A stretch of 64,000 nucleotides of DNA from Orychophragmus violaceus (lineage: Eukaryota; Streptophyta; Magnoliopsida; Brassicales; Brassicaceae), in NCBI GenBank assembly GCA_030180135.1, contig CM058235.1, positions 15,958,720 through 16,022,719 of the forward strand, written 5' to 3'. Position 1 is the first letter of the stretch. Every line of letters begins with the position of its first letter. Made by a program: the position numbers and the translations under genes. A model generated the notes under the pieces. That model did no database searches and was not told where the DNA came from. It saw nothing but the letters and a program-made list of their open reading frames with translations. Positions 57,347-64,000 of this stretch are shown here, piece by piece.

Positions 57347-58997
57347 TGTAACACCCGCCTCCCGGTTAAACCGGAGACGCGGCATTAGGACGACCGTTGA
57401 ACCGAACATGGTCCAACCGGGATGCCAACTCAGCTTGTCCCAGGATCCACCAATCACGTCACTCGATCAGTCAACCCTGCATCCGGACCTGGAGGGAAAA
57501 AGAAAGGAAAAGGAAAAGGAGGTCTGAGTAATTTTTTCAAACACAATTACCCAGTGAGGGCGGACAAAGGAATCCGCGATCCCGGCTTACGCCACACAAC
57601 TACGAAACAAGTTCTAAGCTAATATCACCTTGCACGCAATGCCCGAAGGCACATTACAATCAACCTACGAATAACTACCTGTCTATGGTTGCAGACTAGG
57701 GCTGCCTTCCCCTAATCCCACCCACGGACCGGCCATTACGCCCTTTCCACAGCAAACAAACGGCTCGCGAACCTTCGAACCACAACACACCACCACGGGA
57801 GGGCTCGTCAGGACCCTCCTCCGACGATCAAGGACAATCACGGAACGAACCTCGTACCTTGTCCTGTCAATCAATTTCTACCGCAACCTAATCCACACAA
57901 GCCATCACACACAAGCAACGTTTTCGGTTTAAGTGATAACCTATCCATTCTACGTTCAACAATCAATCACATAGCGCGCATTACCAATCCTAAACTATCT
58001 AGGAAAGACGACATTAACAAAGGACTTGCGTCCGGAATTGAAATGAAATAAGCAATGGACAAGACCGATCCTCACCTTAGCCAAAGAAGAGGGCAAAACG
58101 GTAATTTAGAAGCTTCCTCAGCCCAAACGGACATCAGATCTGGAAAGAGGATAGAAAAAGAAGTGGTTTAGGCTTTCGTTTCGTCTGAATCGGGTTAAGG
58201 ATGGTCAAGTTAGGGTCAATTGAAGTTAACCAGCCAAACCGGATTAAACCGAACCAAATCGGTTAACCAAACCAGATCGGTTAACCCGACCCGACCCGAC
58301 CAGGTCAACCCGACCCGACCGGTTAACCCAACCTGACCCGATCCGGTCAACCCGACCCGACCCAGACTAAACCGGATCTTAGAAACTGAATTGGGTCAAA
58401 CCAGAAACAGGTTCGTCAAGAACAGACCTGTTTTACAAAACAGATCATAACTTTCAAACCGTAAGTCAGATTCGGGCGATCCTTACCTTTCTGGAAAGCT
58501 GAGATCGAGGGCTTTCCAACGACATATTGTGCGTTCCGTGGTTCCTTACGGTTCAACGGGAAATGCGAATCAATCTGACGGCCCAGAATTGTTTCGATCT
58601 CAGATCTGCGTTTGGAAAAGTGTTAGATCTAAGAAACGAGATCAGATCTCAGATCTAACACCACAGAGAATCAGATCTTGAGAAGAGAAATAGGGAAAGA
58701 GAAGAATATGAAAAGAAAGAGGATCACTTAGCCCGAGAGAAGAACGAAAAGAGATCTGAGGAAGAGAAGGGAAGATCGGACGAGTGTAGCTCACCGGAGA
58801 AGGCCGACGGCTGGTGACTCGACGGGGAAGCAGAGCTTCGCCGGAGATCTCCAAATGTCTCTTTTCCCTTGGTGGCTACCTCCTTTTATAGGAAAAGAGA
58901 AGAAACCCTAGGGTTTTTGGAATGGGCTAACGGGCTTTTTGGGCTTTCCTTCTTCTTTCTACAAAATTTTATTATGGGCTGGTATGGGTATGTTACA
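57347..58997 (-). repeat. LARD LTR C
   Basis: It is the full 1651-bp LTR with small indels relative to LTR B, including a shorter segment near 57437-57450. On the minus strand it is the 5' LTR of the right-hand unit. Confidence 0.92.
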
Positions 58998-59085
58998 AAA
59001 CTGATCTTAGCCGTCAGTTTTTCTTCCTCTTCATGTCATCATATTCTCAGGCGATTCCATATTTGCGACTAAATTTTCAGGATAA

Positions 59086-59327
59086 GAAAAGTCAAAATTT
59101 AAAAATCCACACCAAGAGCTAACGTGCTTCAATCATCCTAGAACTCTACATACGGCTTACTACATTTGCCTTCACGCTCCTTTATATACGCTTCCTCCTC
59201 TCGGACTATTCTCCAGCGATACTCCTCCACCACTACCTCCGCTGCTTCCACCGCCCCGACTTCTCAATTTGTTCACGCCACCTGTTGTTGGCGATGATGA
59301 AGACGATCTCAATTCGGTTGAGAACTT
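59086..59327 (+). other. Open frame interrupted by Copia-3 (proline-rich)
   Basis: After a possible acceptor 'ttttcag' (59074-59080), a frame without stops encodes LFSSDTPPPLPPLLPPPRLL, then FTPPVVGDDEDDLNSVENF up to the Copia-3 insertion. If the insertion and one copy of AACTT are removed, the same frame continues as PPLLIPQYPEITHKILLIDY and ends near 62935. This may be a host exon broken by the element, but it could equally be chance. The family is not recognised. Confidence 0.3.
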
Positions 59328-59641
59328 TATTGATTTCAAAGAAGAATTATGAACTCAAAGATTAATAAAGAATAACTCTCTTTATTAGCTTAAGAAACTC
59401 ACTCAAAACTTAAGCTCTCAATCTCTCATAAAACTCATGAGTTATGCCACGACTTTGGCATCTCCTTATATAGAGATCTCCTATACTTTTCCTAATCACA
59501 AAAAGGAAATATTACTTATTTAGATAACTCCTAATAAATGGAAAACTAACATTTAGATAACTCCTAAATATTTTCCTTATTGATATCCTAATAGGGATAG
59601 GATTGCTTCTTTCTCAAGCTATCTTCAAGCTTATCCCAACA
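59328..59641 (-). repeat. Copia-3 3' LTR
   Basis: It is 314 bp and nearly identical to 62523-62838. It includes 'ccttatatagagatc' (59463-59477), a TATA-like box readable on either strand. Confidence 0.92.
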
Positions 59642-60093
59642 TTCTCCACCTTAAGCTTGAAGTCCTCTCTCTCCAACATCTTGAATTCCAATGAGATCTC
59701 TCATCTCTTGCATCTTCATATAAGGTCATGCCTCTCCTCTTTACATTAGGTAAACTTGAGAATATCTTTTTGTTAAGATATTTCCTATTCCACCTTTTAT
59801 TAACTTTTCCTTTCACTCCAAGCTGCAATCTTCTCTTCAATATCTTCATCCAGCTCAGCAAACAATTCATAAACCGAATCACATCATAAAGATTCGTTCA
59901 TATCTCATCAATCGAGTATAACAACGTCCTGAGTCACGTCTTGTACTACGCTGTGACTGACATATCAAATACCACTTCAATCTCCCCCTTTTTGACTATG
60001 TATGTGATCTTAACAACCCTATCATTAAAGGCTTTGTCACTAGAAACGTCCCACATCATCTAGCACCAGTAACACCAATCTCCCCTACTTGAG
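59642..60093 (-). other. Copia-3 3' untranslated part
   Basis: No coding similarity is visible. It begins next to the 3' LTR with the polypurine tract GGTGGAGAA (minus strand). Confidence 0.6.
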
Positions 60094-60610
60094 TCACATC
60101 ATGGTCAAAACTAACACATGAACCGTCCTCCTCCATATTGAGGATGAAAATCCTACTGCACCATTTCCGAAGGGATTAACTTTCTTTCTCCAAATCTTCC
60201 TGACCCTTGTCCCTTCATAAGTAGCCTTTTGAACATGTCCTCTACCTTCACAATGATAACATATTGGACCATGAAATATCACTCCATAAGCGTGCTCCAT
60301 TCGTTTCTTCTCCTTAAATAACTTGAAGCATATTGGCCTAATAAGCCCAACAACTCCACAATGGTGACAAATAGGTCGCCAAATTCGTTTAGGTGCACTC
60401 TTCACTTCTGGAATTTTCCTTGTTGCAGTCGTTGTACCAATCGACGTACCAGTTGCCGTACCAGTCGACGTACCAGTTGCAGACTTCATAACAGTTATAG
60501 TCTTTGTAGCAGTTGTTGATGCAACATCCATCTTTCCACCAGACACAAAAACACAGCCAGCTTTTGAAGGTTCTCCATTGAATCCAAGACCACATCGATC
60601 ACTTTTCCAA
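60094..60610 (-). pseudogene. Captured gag C-terminus with two zinc knuckles, frameshifted
   Basis: In the next frame the text continues KSDRCGLGFNGEPSKAGCVF and SGGKMDVAS, then a Thr/Gly-rich repeat (TGTSTGTATGTSIGTTTAT, from tandem 15-bp repeats at 60430-60478). Two CCHC-like knuckles follow: CHHCGVVGLIRPICFKL (second position altered) and CYHCEGRGHVQKATYEG (last Cys missing). This belongs to the same foreign gag as the upstream coiled coil. Confidence 0.65.
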
Positions 60611-61487
60611 TGGTAAGAAGATGATCCAACTGTTTTGTACCATTATTCAGCATCCTCACACCTTTTAGAGTTTCTTCAAGTTGAACTCTGGCTTGTTGTG
60701 CTTCTTCTTCCTTCTCTGTTGCATACTTTCGTACCTTAGCAACTTGAGATTCTAACTTGACTTTCTCCTTAGTCAATATTGAATTCTTCTCAACCAGCTT
60801 ACACCAATGCTCATACAAGGCTTTGTAGTTCTCAGTGAAATCCTCATCATCACTTACATGATCACTTTCATCCTTGTCACTTCTAGTTGCACACCTTGTT
60901 GCAGATGCTGACGCAAGTTCCTCCGCAGACACTGATGCAAACCCTGTTGTAGCATTATAAATCGCAGTCTTAGTCTTAGAATTGCAACTTGATGCCCTCT
61001 TCTCTTCAGCATTCAATTGATCATTAATCATCACAGGGGAATTCCAACCAATCTCAATTGAATTCCAACAATCCTCATTAAGACCACTAATCAAAGCTTG
61101 CATACGAACCTTGTACAACCGATTATTTGTTCTTATTGCTTTGACAAGTAGTTTTCCTTCATGATCATGCATTGTCAGAAGATCTTCTTTCATCCTTACA
61201 TCACAACCCGATTCAGTGGCCTGGCCGAGACTAATAATATTACTCTTTAGATCGGGGATAAAGTAGACTTCAGACATTTTTCTGTCCTCGCCGTTTTGAT
61301 CGACAAACTCAATCGATCCCTTTCCTTTTATATCTATTCGGGAGTCATCTCCAAACCGCACCTTCCCAGTAATGGACTCATCAATATACGAAAAGTACCT
61401 TCGATCTCCACTCATGTGATTGCTAGCTCCATTGTCAAGATACCAACAATCATCTTCACCAGCATTTGTTTCATACTTACTTGGCAT
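60495..61487 (-). CDS. Copia-3 protease fused to a foreign gag-like coiled-coil
   Basis: It is in phase with gag. Its first ~140 residues are a Copia protease/pre-integrase start: CWYLDNGASNHMSGDRRYF, GSIEFVDQNGEDRKMSEVYF and PDLKSNIISLGQATESGCDV. After about residue 150 the protein leaves the Copia pol pattern. It becomes Ser/Ala-rich, then a charged helix (YEHWCKLVEKNSILTKEKVK, ATEKEEEAQQARVQLEETL) and MLNNGTKQLDHLLTIGK, which resembles the coiled-coil of a different Copia gag class. A frameshift at about 60600 separates it from its continuation downstream. Whether the fusion is expressed is unknown. Confidence 0.75.
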   Translation of the reverse strand: MPSKYETNAGEDDCWYLDNGASNHMSGDRRYFSYIDESITGKVRFGDDSRIDIKGKGSIEFVDQNGEDRKMSEVYFIPDLKSNIISLGQATESGCDVRMKEDLLTMHDHEGKLLVKAIRTNNRLYKVRMQALISGLNEDCWNSIEIGWNSPVMINDQLNAEEKRASSCNSKTKTAIYNATTGFASVSAEELASASATRCATRSDKDESDHVSDDEDFTENYKALYEHWCKLVEKNSILTKEKVKLESQVAKVRKYATEKEEEAQQARVQLEETLKGVRMLNNGTKQLDHLLTIGKVIDVVLDSMENLQKLAVFLCLVERWMLHQQLLQRL

Positions 61488-61541
61488 GATTCTTTCTTAG
61501 TTTAAATACACCACCTCGTGTATCATAAGTTCATATGCCTT

Positions 61542-62402
61542 TTATGTATCGTTGTTTTCATTCTCTTGTGCTTCTTGTAACTTTAGTAATCGATCAGGAC
61601 AGTTTGAAGCATAATGGCCAATTTTGTCGCATCGATAACACATCACTTCTGATGTATCTCTGGTTCCGTTATAACGTCCTCGACCTCTGTTGAAGTAACG
61701 TCCTCGACCTCGACCTCTATTGAAATCACCATAGGAATCACGATTAGAGTGGGATTCCATATTTGCAAAAATTAGTTTGCTTTGATCTTCCTTTTCTTCT
61801 TCTTCCTCAGCCACACGTTCTTCATAAGCTTTTAAACGTCCCACAATATCCTCAAAACTTGTTTTGTTTAAATCTAGCACTTGTTCAAGAAATGCAACGA
61901 TGTGAATATATTTCTCCCGAGGAAGACACTTAAGGAATTTCTTGACTAATTTAGGTTCTTCGATTTCTTCTCCAAGCGCAGCTGATTTTGAAGAGATCTC
62001 GGATAACTTCCCAACGAAGTCATCAATTTTCTCATCCGGTCTCATCTTTATTCGGTCGAATTCGGCCATTAAAGTTTGTAATCTCGCCTCTCTTACTCTC
62101 TCTTCTCCCATATGCCTCGCCTTGATAGCATTCCATACTTCTTGAGCTGTGTCTAGTTCACCGACTTGTAGAATAAGAGACTCAGGAACTGACTGAAACA
62201 ACAAGGCTATTGCCATGTCGTTTTTATCACCATCATCTTTTCCTGTTTCTACAACTTCCCAAGTTTTATGAACTTTAAGGAAAATCTTCATTCTCATAGC
62301 CCATACCGTATAGTTGCTTGAATTTAGCATAGGACATTTGATAGAAAGAGATCCCCCTCCTTCTTTTATCTTCCCTAATGTTTCATCGTCACTCTTCCCC
62401 AT
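61542..62402 (-). CDS. Copia-3 Gag, 286 codons
   Basis: It is a Copia capsid protein. It starts MGKSDDETLGKIKEGGGSLS and shows MLNSSNYTVWAMRMKIFLKV, VWNAIKARHMGEERVREARL and a UBN2 domain to about residue 190. An acidic stretch EEEEEKEDQ, an Arg/Gly-rich region and the zinc knuckle CYRCDKIGHYASNC (about residues 254-267) follow. It ends at a TAA at 61542-61544, after which the frame is open in phase for 14 codons until a second TAA. The expected relatives continue into protease here, so both stops are probably nonsense mutations of an ancestral Gag-Pol frame. Confidence 0.9.
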   Translation of the reverse strand: MGKSDDETLGKIKEGGGSLSIKCPMLNSSNYTVWAMRMKIFLKVHKTWEVVETGKDDGDKNDMAIALLFQSVPESLILQVGELDTAQEVWNAIKARHMGEERVREARLQTLMAEFDRIKMRPDEKIDDFVGKLSEISSKSAALGEEIEEPKLVKKFLKCLPREKYIHIVAFLEQVLDLNKTSFEDIVGRLKAYEERVAEEEEEKEDQSKLIFANMESHSNRDSYGDFNRGRGRGRYFNRGRGRYNGTRDTSEVMCYRCDKIGHYASNCPDRLLKLQEAQENENNDT

Positions 62403-62522
62403 CGTCTTGCTTTCTCAATCGTATTGCTCAAGATCTAGGTCAATAGTACATCTTACAATCGTATTGCTCACGATCGGAGTTGAGAGTACCCCTTACAATC
62501 TTAGCAAAGCTCTGATACCAAT

Positions 62523-62838
62523 TATTGATTTCAAAGAAGAATTATGAACTCAAAGATTAATAAAGAATAACTCTCTTTATTAGCTTAAGAAACTCACTCA
62601 AAACTTAAGCTCTCAATCTCTCATAAAACTTATGAGTTATGCCACAACATTGGCATCTCCTTATATAGAGATCTCCTATACTTTTCCTAATCACAAAAAG
62701 GAAATATTACTTATTTAGATAACTCCTAATAAATGGAAAACTAACATTTAGATATCTCTTAAATATTTACCTTATTGATATCCTAATAGGGATATAGGAT
62801 TACTTCTTTCTCAAGCTATCTTCAAGCTTATCCCAACA
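62523..62838 (-). repeat. Copia-3 5' LTR
   Basis: It is 316 bp. Directly beside it, at 62425-62500, is a ~42-bp direct duplication of 'atcgtattgctca.gatc' in the leader. Confidence 0.92.
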
Positions 62839-62843
62839 AACTT

Positions 62844-63615
62844 CCCACCTCTGTTGATTCCGCAATATCCCGAAATCACCCACAAAATTTTATTAATTGA
62901 TTACACTTACACATCAGAATCCATGAAACAAAATCATATCTAATCTGAAATTTGATAAATTTGACATTTTGTTATGGCAAGTTTTATTTCCAACAAAAGC
63001 TCCAATGTGTGTGAGTAGTTCACAAGGCACAAAAACAGAGTACTTAAATGCGATTGATAAACCAGAAAAGAAAGCTCTCTCAAATTGGCTATAGCAGTCG
63101 GAGGGGAAAACGGCCATTTCATGCCTCAACATTTGTCCGCGGTCCCAATCGATACCTATACTTATTAGCTGTGTCAATTTTAGTCTCAATTCGTTTAATA
63201 TTTGAATTGCATACATTAATATTTGAAAATCGGCTAAAACATACATTCACCATTAATTCCGTTATATCTCCGTTTACTAATGCTTAGATGGCCGTGACGT
63301 GGCCAAATGAATCAGCACACCCAAAAAATAATGCGATGTTGTTTTGTGAAACACAATTTTAACTCTGTTTTTGATTCATATCAACTTATATCATTTATAA
63401 AAAAAAAAAAAAGAGAACTTCCATGGGCCCATTACTGATACCGATTATATACTCTTCTTCCCTCAATTTGTGCACTCTCCAGAATATGATCTTCTCATCT
63501 TTGAATAATATAAAAACAGTTGGAACCAATCCTGCAATTTTATTCATATAATCAAGATCAATCCTAGAGAATTGACAGACTAGAAGACAAGAATACAAGA
63601 AGACCCATCGAAAAT
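62844..63615 (+). other. Right flank of Copia-3, no gene seen
   Basis: It contains 'cggccatttcatgcctc' (63111-63127), also found at 40235-40251 in the foldback right arm, which hints at a shared repeat. An A-rich run lies at 63400-63412. Confidence 0.45.
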
Positions 63616-63876
63616 TTATACCTTTAGCTTCACACCGATTTGTTTGCAATCACTCATCCCAACACGATTGCACTCTAGTTTAACAATCTCTTTTGTTTCA
63701 AATTCTTCCTCACTCTTCCCACAACGAACATATACACCAAAAGGGAGCAAGAAAAAGAGAGCTTTGTTCTTGAGAATCAAACAACATAGGCTGTCTATGT
63801 CAAAAGTTGGTATTCCCAAGCATTTAATTCTCATTGCCTCAGCAAATCCAACCTGAAGCATCTGATGATACAACAT
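63616..63876 (-). CDS. Possible 3'-terminal exon of an unidentified minus-strand gene
   Basis: The minus-strand frame reads FAEAMRIKCLGIPTFDIDSL, LFFLLPFGVYVRCGKSEEEF and KLECNRVGMSDCKQIGVKLKV before a stop. A candidate splice acceptor 'catcttcag' precedes GTTGGATTTGC at about 63854. Upstream, a different open frame runs to the window edge (SALSLDTICLYGGTTMRHQM, SELNYGAYIAVRTPC), so an intron or frameshift would be needed. No family was recognised. Confidence 0.3.
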   Translation of the reverse strand: MLYHQMLQVGFAEAMRIKCLGIPTFDIDSLCCLILKNKALFFLLPFGVYVRCGKSEEEFETKEIVKLECNRVGMSDCKQIGVKLKV

Positions 63877-64000
63877 GGAGTTCTAACAGCTATATAAGCA
63901 CCATAGTTAAGCTCACTCATTTGATGTCTCATCGTTGTTCCTCCATAGAGACATATAGTATCCAAGCTAAGAGCAGATAAATTCTTTGAACTCCTCAACC

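Larger units (their letters stand above)
42044..58997 (-). mobile_element. LARD-like LTR element in tandem form LTR-int-LTR-int-LTR (minus strand)
   Basis: Three LTRs (A 42044-42304, internally deleted; B 44080-45755; C 57347-58997) begin TGTAACACCC and end ATGTTACA on the plus strand. They alternate with two copies of the same 1.8-kb interior (42305-44079; 45756-46905 joined to 56707-57346). A single 5-bp duplication AAACT flanks the whole (42039-42043, 58998-59002), and no duplication flanks LTR B. Primer sites (reverse complement of TGGTATCAGAGCC) and G-run polypurine tracts place the element on the minus strand. No gag or pol is encoded. The second interior is split by the Athila element. 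Confidence 0.93.
59328..62838 (-). mobile_element. Copia-3: chimeric, non-autonomous (minus strand)
   Basis: LTRs of about 315 bp (59328-59641 and 62523-62838) are flanked by AACTT (59323-59327, 62839-62843). On the minus strand the LTR runs TGTTGGGATAAG...AATCAATA, thus ending TA instead of the usual CA. The primer site (plus strand gctctgatacca) is at 62509-62520 and the polypurine tract is at 59642-59651. It encodes Gag and a protease but no integrase, reverse transcriptase or RNase H. In their place is sequence that looks like the C-terminal part of another Copia gag. Confidence 0.92.

Overview
The window is plant nuclear DNA, almost certainly from a member of the Brassicaceae. It holds two intact, intron-containing cation/H+ exchanger genes of the CHX (CPA2) family. 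Nearly everything else is AT-rich spacer and transposable elements of plant type: Copia, Athila-like Gypsy, a LARD-like LTR element, Helitron, PIF/Harbinger, hAT, LINE and foldback/MULE-like. No bacterial, organellar, CRISPR or tRNA gene signal was seen. There is one 500-N assembly gap at 18627-19126.

Layout. 1-3182: CHX gene A (four exons, 814 codons). 3405-11311: a probable non-autonomous Helitron on the minus strand with ~200-bp internal repeats, split by a 5'-truncated Copia element (about 5351-10540). 12163-17285: a PIF/Harbinger element with decayed transposase and Myb/SANT-type ORFs. 17680-20300: remnants of a Gypsy gag and leader/LTR-like sequence, GA microsatellites and the gap. 20663-23852: a small inverted-repeat transposon split by a LINE (21022-23770). 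24084-24417: a hAT MITE. 24854-27594: CHX gene B (four exons, 845 codons), a tandem relative of gene A including its promoter-proximal sequence. 28251-28880: a possible MITE. 29284-29736: an RNase H fragment.

30100-40375 is a three-level nest. A foldback/MULE-like element with long inverted arms and an ~85-bp minisatellite was entered by a short LTR element (604-bp LTRs, 425-bp interior). The 5' LTR of that element was in turn entered by a Copia element (737-bp LTRs, intact gag, wrecked pol). 42044-58997 is a minus-strand LARD-like element in the unusual form LTR-interior-LTR-interior-LTR with one target duplication (AAACT) at its outer ends. Its second interior is split by a 9.8-kb Athila-like Gypsy element whose LTRs are equal in length (1197 bp) and whose gag and pol are open except for one in-frame TAG. 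59328-62838 is a minus-strand, chimeric, non-autonomous Copia element sitting in an open frame of unknown nature. The right edge may hold the 3' end of an unidentified minus-strand gene.

The most striking unexplained signal is a family of paired GATC-centred palindromes (types GTGTCGATCGACAC, GCATCGATCGATGC, GCAACGATCGTTGC). The two centres of a pair lie 20-23 bp apart. Pairs occur in LTRs, leaders, the 3' untranslated region and in-frame protein linkers of three otherwise unrelated LTR-retrotransposon families here (Copia at 31945, Athila at 46906, Gypsy gag remnant at 17680). This looks like a shared cis-acting DNA code and is treated as the main candidate for an undescribed system.
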